A stretch of DNA of 16,740 bases from Deltaproteobacteria bacterium. GTDB lineage: Bacteria; Desulfobacterota; DSM-4660; Desulfatiglandales; HGW-15. The stretch is taken from NCBI GenBank assembly GCA_024641835.1, contig JAHECH010000013.1, positions 1 to 16,740 on the forward strand. The letters run 5' to 3'. The notes beneath the pieces were generated by a model that was not told the origin of the DNA, ran no database searches, and saw only the letters and a program-made list of their open reading frames with translations. Each line of letters starts with the position of its first letter. Position 1 is the first letter of the stretch. This document shows positions 7,155-14,811 of this stretch, piece by piece. The position numbers were made by a program, and so were the translations under genes.

Positions 7155-7508
7155 ATGGCTGAAAATCGGGTCCGTTTGGGCAGGCTTTTCATTCAAGAAG
7201 TGATCAAAGCTGGAACATGGGGGGCTGTTTTCCTCATCGTTGTGGCGGTTTTCATCATGGCCGTCAAACAGGACATCAAGGAAGGCATCGCCTATGGGAT
7301 AGACCGTCTCGTTTCAGAGGTCGTCGCCGTTGGCACGAATCCTGTTCTCATCGGAAAGACAAAACAACTCGTCAAAGAGGGAATCGAGTACTCCGTAGCA
7401 AAAGCGGCTCAGGGAGCGCGACAGGTTATCACCGAAGCCAAAATGGATGCCAAGACCCAAGCACAACCGGAAACCCAAAAACCCGAACCGAGGCCGCCAA
7501 GTCAATGA
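7155..7508 (+). CDS. Small single-pass membrane protein at the head of the ABC operon
   Basis: The product has 117 residues and no family I recognise. A short basic N-terminus (RVRLGRLFIQEVIK) is followed by one strong membrane helix at about 19-37. Residues 38-95 look amphipathic and helical (DIKEGIAYGIDRLVSEVV, then KQLVKEGIEYSVAKAAQGAR). The tail is rich in Pro, Gln and Lys. A near-perfect AAGGAGGTG ribosome site sits four bases before the ATG, so this is a well-expressed gene. Its stop overlaps the start of the ABC ATPase (ATGA), which couples their translation. I infer a membrane accessory subunit of the ABC complex; the sequence alone does not show its role. Confidence 0.85.
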   Translation: MAENRVRLGRLFIQEVIKAGTWGAVFLIVVAVFIMAVKQDIKEGIAYGIDRLVSEVVAVGTNPVLIGKTKQLVKEGIEYSVAKAAQGARQVITEAKMDAKTQAQPETQKPEPRPPSQ

Positions 7509-8446
7509 TTGTCGCCAAAGAGTTGACGAAATATTACGGGCTGAAACTTGCCATTCAGGGTGTGTCTTTTCAGATCGACAAGGGAGAGATTGTTGGTTTC
7601 CTTGGTCCCAATGGAGCGGGCAAGACGACCATCCTCCGGATCATGACCTGTTTCATGCAGCCCACCTCCGGAACCATTCTGGTGGGAGGTCTTAACGGCC
7701 GGACCCATCCCGTTGAAGTGAGAAAGCGGATTGGTTTCCTTCCTGAGACCGTTCCCCTTTACTCCGAGCTTTCCGTGAAATCCTTTCTCGCCTTTTCCGG
7801 TTCCATCAAAGGACTGAGGGGTCAGCACCTCCCGCGGGAAGTGGACAAAGTGATCCACCAGTGCGGTCTCGCAGAACACAAGCGGCGCCTCATCAAATAC
7901 CTTTCCAAAGGCCTTAAGCAGCGCGTGGGTCTTGCCCAGGCCTTGCTGAACAATCCTCCCATCATCATTCTCGATGAACCTACCACAGGCCTTGATCCTG
8001 CTCAGATTGTGGAGGTGAGGAATCTTATCAAGGAGCTTGGCGGGGAGAGAACCGTCCTTCTGAGCACCCACATCCTGCCTGAAGCGAGCCAGGTTTGCCA
8101 GCGGGTGATCATTGTCAATCAGGGTCGGGTGGTTGCTGAAGATACGCCGAAGAACCTGACGGACCAGCTTCAGAAAGGGCTCAGAACGGTTTTATCTGTG
8201 GACGGGCCTGCGGATGAGGTCAAAGCGAAGCTTGAATCCCTCCAGGGGATCACCATGGTTCGCACCTCCCAGGTTGAAGGTGAGTTTGTAGTAGAGAGTA
8301 TTCCTGATGAGAAACTGCGACCATTGCTTGCCAAGACGATCGTGGAATCTGGCTGGGGGCTGATGGAAATGAAATCGATGGATCTCAGCCTTGAGGAGGT
8401 TTTTGTTCATCTCGTTACAGAGGAGGGAAAAGACGGACAGCCATGA
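7505..8446 (+). CDS. ABC transporter ATP-binding protein, GldA-like
   Basis: This 313-residue ATPase starts at the ATG overlapping the previous stop; longer open sequence upstream is only the previous gene in another frame. Visible motifs are Walker A GPNGAGKTT at 34-42, signature LSKGLKQR at 133-140, Walker B IIILDEP at 153-159, D-loop GLDP at 162-165 and the switch His189. The Q-loop position reads FLPETVPLY, with Glu81 instead of Gln; an LPE at this site is, as I recall, common in the GldA/NatA-like branch. The roughly 100-residue C-terminal extension, ending SLEEVFVHLV, is also typical of that branch. It would energise the permease encoded next, with which it overlaps by four bases. The substrate is unknown. 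Confidence 0.95.
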   Translation: MIVAKELTKYYGLKLAIQGVSFQIDKGEIVGFLGPNGAGKTTILRIMTCFMQPTSGTILVGGLNGRTHPVEVRKRIGFLPETVPLYSELSVKSFLAFSGSIKGLRGQHLPREVDKVIHQCGLAEHKRRLIKYLSKGLKQRVGLAQALLNNPPIIILDEPTTGLDPAQIVEVRNLIKELGGERTVLLSTHILPEASQVCQRVIIVNQGRVVAEDTPKNLTDQLQKGLRTVLSVDGPADEVKAKLESLQGITMVRTSQVEGEFVVESIPDEKLRPLLAKTIVESGWGLMEMKSMDLSLEEVFVHLVTEEGKDGQP

Positions 8447-9213
8447 GGGGTATCATCGCCATTTTCAAAAAAGAACTCTCGGTGACTTTTTCATCATCCA
8501 TTTTCTATGCGGGAACGTTCATATTCCTTCTTCTATCCGGATATTTTTTTTACAGCAATGCCGCTCTGTTTTCCCTCCTCAGCTTTCAGGCCAGAGGGAA
8601 TCCTTTTCTCTCTGAAAAACTCAACCTGAGCGACATGCTCGTAACGCCCCTTTTTGGCCAGCTTTCGATCGTCCTCCTCCTCATGCTCCCCTTGCTCACC
8701 ATGAGAACGTACGCGGAAGAAGAAAAGCTAGGCACCATAGAACTTCTCTTCACTTACCCCATTTCCGATCTGGCAACGCTCTCGGGGAAATTCCTCGCCT
8801 GCATCTTCATCTTTCTTACCATGCTTTCAGGAACAATCCCTTCTCTTCTTTTGCTGGAAGCTTTCGGCAATCTTGACTGGGGCGTGATCCTCTCCGGCTA
8901 TCTCGGGGTAGTTCTCATGGGAGCGAGCTTCATAGCCCTCGGGATATTCATGTCCTCCTTGACGGAAAATCAGATTATCGCCGCCGTGTTAAGCTTTGGT
9001 TTCCTTCTCCTTTTCTGGCTCATCGGCTGGGCAAAGGTGATCGCAGGTCCTGAATTTGGCCCGGTTCTGGAGCAAATCTCCCTGGTCGTTCATCTGGACG
9101 GTTTCATAAAAGGCCTCATTGACACGAGGGATGTGGTGTTTTATTTGGTTTTCATATTCTTCTGGCTCTTCCTCACCTTACGTGTTCTCAACTCAAGGTT
9201 CTGGAGAGGATAG
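8443..9213 (+). CDS. ABC transporter permease, GldF-like (ABC-2 type)
   Basis: The 256-residue integral membrane protein has about six predicted helices (roughly 22-40, 70-86, 112-132, 148-168, 176-196 and 231-248). Between the second and third lies MRTYAEEEKLGTIELLFTYP, the cytoplasmic coupling segment characteristic of GldF and related ABC-2 permeases. The ATG overlaps the ATPase stop by four bases and the gene abuts the GldG-like gene directly, so the three are expressed together. In Bacteroidetes, GldA/F/G were linked to gliding motility; outside that phylum homologs are widespread in non-gliding bacteria and the substrate is unknown. An export function is inferred from the ABC-2 fold. 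Confidence 0.93.
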   Translation: MRGIIAIFKKELSVTFSSSIFYAGTFIFLLLSGYFFYSNAALFSLLSFQARGNPFLSEKLNLSDMLVTPLFGQLSIVLLLMLPLLTMRTYAEEEKLGTIELLFTYPISDLATLSGKFLACIFIFLTMLSGTIPSLLLLEAFGNLDWGVILSGYLGVVLMGASFIALGIFMSSLTENQIIAAVLSFGFLLLFWLIGWAKVIAGPEFGPVLEQISLVVHLDGFIKGLIDTRDVVFYLVFIFFWLFLTLRVLNSRFWRG

Positions 9214-10638
9214 ATGGGAAAACTCAGGTTTTTCAGGGGAGGAATGGGGAAATTCAAGCTCGCGGGCTCTTCGAATATGACAGCGGCTATCCTCTTGGTC
9301 CTTGTCCTAGCCGTGGTCATCACCCTCATTTCCAACAGACATTATCTCAGGTGGGATTTGACCTCCACAGGAGAACATTCTCTCTCGGAAAAGACGATTC
9401 AGGTCCTCAAGACAATAAAACAACCCGTGAAGATCAAAGCTTTTGTACAGGAGGCCCTGGAAGGTACCGATCCCGTGAAAAGACTCCTCGCTGCGTATGC
9501 CTACGCCGCTCCCAACATTACCTATGAGATGATCGATCCCGAGAGAAATCCCGGGATGACGACCCGCTACAAAATCACCTCCCTGAACACGATGATCCTA
9601 GAGGGATACAAGCGATCCCAGACCGTAAAGATCCCTGATGAAGAAAACCTGACCAATGGCCTTATCCGACTCATCAAGAGCAAGACCGAAAAGGTCTTCT
9701 GGATCACCGGCCATGGAGAAAGGACCTTTGAAGGAGGAGAGCCAGAATCCCTCAGTGCTCTCCAGGAGAGCCTAGCGAACCAGAACTGCGAATTCCAGGA
9801 CCTCAACCTCATGCAAAAGGATATTCCCCATGACGCAGCGCTGGTGGTCGTTGCAGCCCCTGAAAAGCGGTTCTTCCCGGAGGAAGTGGAAAGTCTAAGG
9901 AAACACCTTAACAAGGGCGGAAGCCTCCTCATCTTTCTAGAACCTTTCGCGGACGGCGGGCTTAAGGACTTCCTGAAAGACTACGGTATCATCACCACCG
10001 GTGACATCGTGGTCGACAAGATGAGCCGTGTCATGGGAGGAGATTATCTGATACCCATGGTGGCCAACTATGGGGTTCATGAAATTACGAAGAATTTCAG
10101 ACTCGCCTCTTTCTTTCCCCTGGCAAGATCCGTGGAAGTGGCTCCTGAAAGGAAGGAAGGAATCACATTGACCAACCTCGCTTTCACTTCTACGGAGTCA
10201 TGGGCAGAGACAGATCGGGCGGCACTGGATCAGGGGAAGGTGGCCTTTGACGAACGGGACAGGCGGGGGCCCATATCCCTGGCCGTCATCGCGGAACTCG
10301 AGCCGCCCATCGAGAAAGCCGGGGAGAAAAAGGAAGGCGGAAAGGAGGACCCCCACCGGATCACCGGGAAGGGCAAAATGGTCGTTTTTGGGGACATTCA
10401 TTTTGCCACCAACAGATACATCTCTGTCTCAGGAAACAATGATTTCATCACCAACACCCTGAACTACCTGGTGGGGAGAGAAGACCTCATCACCATAAAG
10501 AAGAAGCCCAAGCCTATCGATACTCTCATGCTTAGCAGAGAGCAGGGGCTTGTGCTCTTTGGGATTCCTGTGGTGATCGTTCCTCTGTTTGTTCTTCTTC
10601 TTGGTATTTTGGTCTGGTACCGGAGGAGGTCCCGGTGA
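9214..10638 (+). CDS. GldG-like auxiliary protein of the ABC system
   Basis: The 474-residue protein has membrane helices at both ends, about 22-40 and 447-467, with a large extracytoplasmic domain between. After the first helix come the family-typical YLRWDLT and SLSEKTIQVL, then a long alpha/beta domain with KVFWITGHGERTF and LNKGGSLLIFLEPF, matching the ABC-type auxiliary (GldG) family. A hydrophilic, charged segment near 350-385 (KAGEKKEGGKED) precedes KMVVFGDIHFATN. The ATG follows the permease stop directly, with GGAGAGG upstream. A second ATG ten codons in has its purine tract too close to work well. It probably acts as a periplasmic-facing partner of the permease. Its end overlaps the DUF4340 gene by four bases. 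Confidence 0.92.
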   Translation: MGKLRFFRGGMGKFKLAGSSNMTAAILLVLVLAVVITLISNRHYLRWDLTSTGEHSLSEKTIQVLKTIKQPVKIKAFVQEALEGTDPVKRLLAAYAYAAPNITYEMIDPERNPGMTTRYKITSLNTMILEGYKRSQTVKIPDEENLTNGLIRLIKSKTEKVFWITGHGERTFEGGEPESLSALQESLANQNCEFQDLNLMQKDIPHDAALVVVAAPEKRFFPEEVESLRKHLNKGGSLLIFLEPFADGGLKDFLKDYGIITTGDIVVDKMSRVMGGDYLIPMVANYGVHEITKNFRLASFFPLARSVEVAPERKEGITLTNLAFTSTESWAETDRAALDQGKVAFDERDRRGPISLAVIAELEPPIEKAGEKKEGGKEDPHRITGKGKMVVFGDIHFATNRYISVSGNNDFITNTLNYLVGREDLITIKKKPKPIDTLMLSREQGLVLFGIPVVIVPLFVLLLGILVWYRRRSR

Positions 10639-11606
10639 GATTTCGCTCCACCCTCATCTATTTGCTCGCTGCGATCGCACTTGTTGCATTCTATCTGTAC
10701 GAGACCCGTAAAGAGACCAAAGAGAAGTCGGCTAAAGAAGAAGCGAAGCTGTTGGTCCCTTTCAAACCTGATCAACTGGAGAGGATCATCCTGAAAAGGG
10801 ACAAGGAGTCAATTGAACTCGAGAAAAGAAAGGATGCTGGTTCACGAGCCTGGGAAATTGTTTCCCCCCTTCATGCCTCTACTGATGCATTCGCTCTTTC
10901 CGGGCTGACGAGGAAGCTCTCTGAATTGAAATTCGAGCGCCTTATTACGGAGAATGCCAAGGATCTGGCTGAATTCGGTCTCGACAAGCCCTCGTTGACA
11001 ATCACTTACAAGGCGGGAAAACACGAAGGAATGATCTCCTTTGGGTCCAAGAGCCCCATTGGCTACGGCATCTATGCGACAACAGGTGAGGGCAAGAAAG
11101 TGTACCTCATTGCCGGCTTGGATAAACAAGAGATTGACAAATCCCTTTTCGACCTGAGAGACAAGAAACTCCTCACCCTTGAAACGGATCAGGTGAATCG
11201 CGTCATCATCGAGCGCGGAACAACCAGATGGATCTTGAATAAGAAGGATGACCGATGGTTGCTGGAAGGAGATGAGAATCTGAAGATTGACAGAGAAAAA
11301 GTCGAGGGCTTTGTAAGACCCATCGTCTGGGCGGAGGCTCTGTCCTTTGAAAACGAAGAGGCTGTGGACCTGAAACCCTATGGCCTTGACATCCCTTCTG
11401 CACGAGTCGTTCTGTCTGACGACTCCAGGACTGAAGAGCTGATTTTCGGAAAAGTTGCAAAGGGCAAGAGAGAAGACAGTATTTATGCTATGGTGCGGGG
11501 GAAACGACAGATCGTGACAGTCCGAAAAAGACTCCTGGACAACCTTCCCACGGAAAAGAACCAAATAAGAGAAACGGAACAGCCGAAAAAGGAGGGATCG
11601 AGCTGA
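10635..11606 (+). CDS. DUF4340 protein, membrane-anchored
   Basis: The 323-residue protein starts with GTG four bases inside the end of the GldG-like gene, with a strong GGAGGAGG site upstream. One N-terminal helix at about 6-22 anchors it, leaving an extracytoplasmic, beta-rich body. That body holds two copies of the DUF4340 motif, LAEFGLDKPSLTI near 112-124 and LKPYGLDIPSARV near 249-261, each followed by a strand region ending in a YAMV/YATT-type hairpin. DUF4340 genes regularly follow GldG-like genes in bacterial genomes, so membership of the same envelope complex is a reasonable inference; the biochemical role is unknown. The last residues are hydrophilic (EKNQIRETEQPKKEG). YqeB begins at the next base. 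Confidence 0.92.
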   Translation: MRFRSTLIYLLAAIALVAFYLYETRKETKEKSAKEEAKLLVPFKPDQLERIILKRDKESIELEKRKDAGSRAWEIVSPLHASTDAFALSGLTRKLSELKFERLITENAKDLAEFGLDKPSLTITYKAGKHEGMISFGSKSPIGYGIYATTGEGKKVYLIAGLDKQEIDKSLFDLRDKKLLTLETDQVNRVIIERGTTRWILNKKDDRWLLEGDENLKIDREKVEGFVRPIVWAEALSFENEEAVDLKPYGLDIPSARVVLSDDSRTEELIFGKVAKGKREDSIYAMVRGKRQIVTVRKRLLDNLPTEKNQIRETEQPKKEGSS

Positions 11607-12419
11607 ATGACGAAACCACTTGGAGCAGCCTCTATCAAAGTGCTCATCAGGGGAGGAGGGGACCTCGCCTCTGGAGTCGCTTGGCGACTCCATCAGTGCG
11701 GTTTTAGGGTTTGCATCGCAGAAATCGAGCAGCCCATGGCCGTGAGAAGGAAGGTCTCCTTTTGCGAAGCGGTCTACGATGGTGAAGCCGTGGTGGAGGG
11801 GGTGAAGGGTCTTCTGATCCGGTATCCACAGGAGACCTCCAATATATGGGAACAGGGCCATGTGCCGGTGCTCGTGGACCCGCGGGCGGAGTCGCGGCTG
11901 GTTACGAAGCCGCATGTTTTTGTGGATGCCATTTTGGCCAAAAAAAATCTTGGAACTTCCATCTCAGACGCTCCTCTCGTCATAGGCCTTGGACCAGGGT
12001 TTGAAGTGGGGAAGGATGCCCATTATGTGGTTGAGACGAACCGGGGACACAACCTCGGACGCCTCTTGTCCTCGGGCTGCGCTGAACGCGATACCGGTTC
12101 ACCAGGCCCTGTCCAGGGCGTTACCACGGATCGAGTCCTACGAGCACCTGCAACCGGAATCTGGCAGAACACGGCGGACATCGGTGATCTTGTGAAGCAG
12201 GGGGACGTCGTTGGAAACGTGGGAGGTGAACCTGTGAGCGCGAGAATAGACGGCGTTATGAGAGGGCTCATCCATCCCGGCATTCGAGTCAGCCAGGGGC
12301 TCAAGATCGGAGACATCGACCCCAGAGGTGTAAGACGTTTCTGTTACACCATTTCAGAAAAAGCCCTTGCTATCGCAGGAGGCGTCCTGGAAGGCATTAT
12401 GAGGACATACGCGCGCTAA
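11607..12419 (+). CDS. yqeB: Selenium-dependent molybdenum hydroxylase accessory protein, YqeB family
   Basis: The 270 residues match the EF2563/YqeB family, found with selenium-dependent molybdenum hydroxylases and thought to help build or insert their labile selenium-bearing cofactor. The N-terminus carries IRGGGDLASGVAWRL at 14-28, a nucleotide-binding-like loop, then EQPMAVRRKVSFCEAVYDG at 41-59, both hallmarks of the family. The C-terminal half contains a barrel-like PVSARIDGVMRGLIHPGI at 209-226. The ATG follows the DUF4340 stop directly, with GGAGG about eleven bases upstream, so it depends on the ABC operon for expression. No hydroxylase or selD/yqeC partner is in the window, and the link with the ABC system is unexplained. 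The 196 bases after it hold no clear terminator. Confidence 0.9.
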   Translation: MTKPLGAASIKVLIRGGGDLASGVAWRLHQCGFRVCIAEIEQPMAVRRKVSFCEAVYDGEAVVEGVKGLLIRYPQETSNIWEQGHVPVLVDPRAESRLVTKPHVFVDAILAKKNLGTSISDAPLVIGLGPGFEVGKDAHYVVETNRGHNLGRLLSSGCAERDTGSPGPVQGVTTDRVLRAPATGIWQNTADIGDLVKQGDVVGNVGGEPVSARIDGVMRGLIHPGIRVSQGLKIGDIDPRGVRRFCYTISEKALAIAGGVLEGIMRTYAR

Positions 12420-12615
12420 CGGGATATTCTGATTTTCGGATGCCCCCCTCTTTTCACACTAAATTCTGAACAAGAAGATCCTTCATCCCTTGCTACACAC
12501 CCACCTTGCCTTTGAGCATCCTGAATTTGAGAGTGCGCCAAGCCCGTTGAAGTTCATCATGAAAGATGGTAAATGAATTTTGATATCAACCAAAACCCAT
12601 TTGAGAGGAAAGAAG

Positions 12616-13050
12616 ATGACAAGCAAAGACAAAGGGCGTTTTGCTAAGAAGCACCCGCCGGATCGCAAGGTTAACCCTTCGATCGCTGACGCGGTCAAGG
12701 ACCGGGCTCCAGAGGGAGAGATACCTTGCGCAGTTGCCTTCGAAATTGCGGAAACCCTGAAAGCTACACCAGAAGAGGTTGGATTCACCGTCGACAGCAT
12801 GGAAGTCAAAGTCATTAAGTGTCAACTGGGCCTCTTCGGGTATCAGCCGAACAAAAGAGTTGTCAAACCTGCTCCGAACGTTGCACCCGCTTTGAAGGAA
12901 GCGATAGAACAGTCCCTGATTCGCAACCGACTTTTTTGCAAGGCAGCCTGGGAGATAGCAGCCAAGTTCGGATTGCGCAAAATGGAAGTCTCCTCTGCCT
13001 GTGAAGCATTGGGGATCAAGATATCCTCATGCCAGCTGGGAACGTTTTAG
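12616..13050 (+). CDS. Two-module protein with repeated CQLGxF motif, unknown function
   Basis: The 144-residue protein starts at the ATG preceded by AGAGGA; an in-frame TTG at 12580 has no ribosome site. It has a basic N-terminus and two copies of one module. Copy 1 runs from AVKDRAPEGEIPC (C38) to VKCQLGLF-type sequence with C69; copy 2 runs from AIEQSLIRNRLFC (C108) to SSCQLGTF with C139. The two cysteines of each copy are 31 residues apart in both, and CxxA(F/W)EIA, an EV about 16 residues on, and CQLGxF recur. The layout suggests a helix-turn-helix with a short wing, or a metal or disulfide site in each half. I do not recognise a named family. No signal peptide or membrane helix is seen, so it is probably cytoplasmic. 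Confidence 0.85.
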   Translation: MTSKDKGRFAKKHPPDRKVNPSIADAVKDRAPEGEIPCAVAFEIAETLKATPEEVGFTVDSMEVKVIKCQLGLFGYQPNKRVVKPAPNVAPALKEAIEQSLIRNRLFCKAAWEIAAKFGLRKMEVSSACEALGIKISSCQLGTF

Positions 13051-13098
13051 CTGGGATGCTGCAGCGACGGAGTAGCTGAGCACTGGGGAGTCTACGCT

Positions 13099-14310
13099 AT
13101 GGAACTGGAGCTTAGAGATATCTTGCTGGCTCAAAAAAAAGCCAAGGACGTCATCCCTGCTTCCCCACTCGTCCGCTCTAGCTATTTCAGTCGCATCATT
13201 GGCTCTGAAATTCTTCTCAAACTGGAAAACCTCCAAGAAACAGGCTCATTTAAAGTGAGGGGGGCTTACAACCGGGTCAGCGAACTAGCACCCGAGGAAA
13301 AACAAAGAGGCGTCATTGCCGCATCTGCGGGAAACCATGCTCAGGGAGTGGCATGGGCATGCACGAGGCTGGGCATCAAAGCAACCATCGTGATGCCCGA
13401 GGATGTCTCCATCAGGAAACTGCTCGCTGTCAAAGACTACGGGGCTGAGATTATTCTTTATGGAGCCCGTTTTGATGAAGCTTACGCGCGTGCCCTTGAA
13501 ATATCCCGTGAGGCAGGGCATGTCTTCATCTCCGCCTTCGCCGACCCTTTCGTTATCGCCGGACAAGGAACCGTCGCTCTCGAACTGTCTGAATTTCAGG
13601 ATCGGGAAACAGCGATCGTTGTTCCTGTGGGTGGTGGGGGGCTGATCTCAGGAATTGCGATTGCAGCAAAGGCCATCTTTCCTTCTGTCCGCGTCATCGG
13701 TATTCAAACCAAGAGTTGCCCCTCCACAATCCGCTCCTTGCAACAAGGAAAACCCGTCTCCGTAGAGATGCATCACACGATCGCGGATGGTATCGCAGTG
13801 AACAGGCCAGGAGATCTGAACTTCTCCCTTATCCAGCAACTGGTGGATGAAGTGGTCGATGTGGACGAGGAGGCCATTGCAGCCGCCATTCTCAGTCTTC
13901 TGGATAAAGCGAGCATCGTCGCCGAGGGCGCAGGAGCCGTCCCTCTTGCTGCACTCATGGAAGGCTGCATCACAACAAAAGCAAAACGCTACATTCTTAT
14001 CATCAGCGGCGGGAACCTGGAGATCAATACGATGGATCGCATCCTCCACCGCGGGTCTGTCAAGATGGGGAGACTACTCAGGATTGAAGTGGATCTCCTC
14101 GATGTGCCCGGGTCCCTTTGGAAACTCATGGGCATCATAGCAGAGGAAAAGGCCAATATACTTCATATCTTTCATGATCGATTCAATTTGGAAAACCCTA
14201 TCCAAATTACCCGCGTGAAGCTCAACCTGGAGACCCGCGGGCATGATCATGCAACCGACCTTTTAACAAAGCTGCGCGAAGCAGGCTACGATGTCAAACA
14301 GACCTCTTAG
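13099..14310 (+). CDS. ilvA: Threonine ammonia-lyase (threonine dehydratase) with ACT domain
   Basis: This PLP enzyme converts threonine to 2-oxobutyrate and ammonia, the first step toward isoleucine or of threonine breakdown. The PLP-binding lysine is K52 in ETGSFKVRGA; SAGNHAQGVA at 76-85 binds substrate and VGGGGLISG at 177-185 holds the cofactor phosphate. A single ACT domain from about 327 to the end (LLRIEVDLLDVPGSLWKLM) suggests allosteric control by an amino acid. The 403-residue length with one ACT domain fits the medium form rather than the two-ACT biosynthetic IlvA of E. coli, so the catabolic or biosynthetic role is open. GGGGAG lies eight bases before the ATG. It follows the CQLGxF gene by 48 bases and may be co-transcribed. 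Confidence 0.95.
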   Translation: MELELRDILLAQKKAKDVIPASPLVRSSYFSRIIGSEILLKLENLQETGSFKVRGAYNRVSELAPEEKQRGVIAASAGNHAQGVAWACTRLGIKATIVMPEDVSIRKLLAVKDYGAEIILYGARFDEAYARALEISREAGHVFISAFADPFVIAGQGTVALELSEFQDRETAIVVPVGGGGLISGIAIAAKAIFPSVRVIGIQTKSCPSTIRSLQQGKPVSVEMHHTIADGIAVNRPGDLNFSLIQQLVDEVVDVDEEAIAAAILSLLDKASIVAEGAGAVPLAALMEGCITTKAKRYILIISGGNLEINTMDRILHRGSVKMGRLLRIEVDLLDVPGSLWKLMGIIAEEKANILHIFHDRFNLENPIQITRVKLNLETRGHDHATDLLTKLREAGYDVKQTS

Positions 14311-14397
14311 GTAGTCTCCCTCCTTCTCTTCTCCCCGGCCTTCCTTAGTACTCGGTTTCATAAATACGGTTACGCATGGGGCATTGCTGACATCTGA

Positions 14398-14625
14398 GGG
14401 GTCATGGGGGTCTCTTTCAAAATAGAGAAACGAAGAAATCGCTGCCCGGTGATCAAGTTTAGGTCATGGGTGAGGCGGGCGGAGGGCTTCCCGGGAATAG
14501 CCACGTAAAGCCAAACATGGAAATGATTGATGTAGCCGCGCCGCCCGCCGTCGCTGCCCTCACCTTATGGAATCTTTCCCGGTCTCTCTTCGTTTCCTCA
14601 TTTTGAAAGAGACCCCCATGGCCCC
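14398..14625. repeat. 228-base inverted-repeat element with 39-base arms, MITE-like
   Basis: Bases 14398-14436 pair with 14587-14625 at 35 of 39 positions; the longest perfect block is CATGGGGGTCTCTTTCAAAAT. Inside, GGCGGGCGG near 14474 is matched by CCGCCCGCC near 14541, so a second stem is nested within the first. The core GGCGGGCGGAGGGCTTCCCGGGA resembles the core of the element at 5806-5900, and the arms match at 15 of 18 positions. No transposase is encoded. An open minus-strand reading (YINHFHVWLYVAIPGKP...) crosses it but lacks a suitable start and looks incidental. Confidence 0.78.
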
Positions 14626-14753
14626 ATCACAGATCCCTGTGTCAAAATACGTAATCGAATTTATGAACCGATGTACTTAGTTTCACGGCTTCAAAGATGA
14701 TGGCCCAAAAGAACGGGGAAAAACAGACCGAGGAGCATTTTCGCAATTGGGCC

Positions 14754-14782
14754 TTGAGTTGTCCTGCAATCCGAAGTAGCAT
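14754..14782 (+). promoter_or_regulatory. Possible sigma70 promoter for the metal-transport pair
   Basis: TTGAGT at 14754-14759 and TAGCAT at 14777-14782 each match four of six consensus bases and are separated by 17 bases. Transcription would start about 25 bases before the ATG at 14812. The support is consensus matching plus good position. Confidence 0.35.
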
Positions 14783-14811
14783 AATTAAACGTGCAGAGGC
14801 GATGATCAAAG

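Larger units (their letters stand above)
14311..14811. other. Intergenic region with an inverted-repeat element and possible promoter
   Basis: No convincing gene lies in these 501 bases. Bases 14398-14625 are an inverted-repeat element and 14754-14782 a possible promoter for the following pair. The stretch 14311-14397 is pyrimidine-rich but shows no hairpin with a T-run, so no terminator for the threonine ammonia-lyase gene can be named. Confidence 0.75.

Noticed and set aside
9244..9246. Second ATG as the start of the GldG-like gene
   Set aside because: The purine tract GGGGAGGA ends directly at this ATG, too close for normal initiation, whereas the ATG at 9214 abuts the permease stop with a well-placed GGAGAGG.
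12547..12575. TTGAAG-N17-TAAATG as promoter of the CQLGxF gene
   Set aside because: Only four and three of six consensus positions match, within the range of chance.
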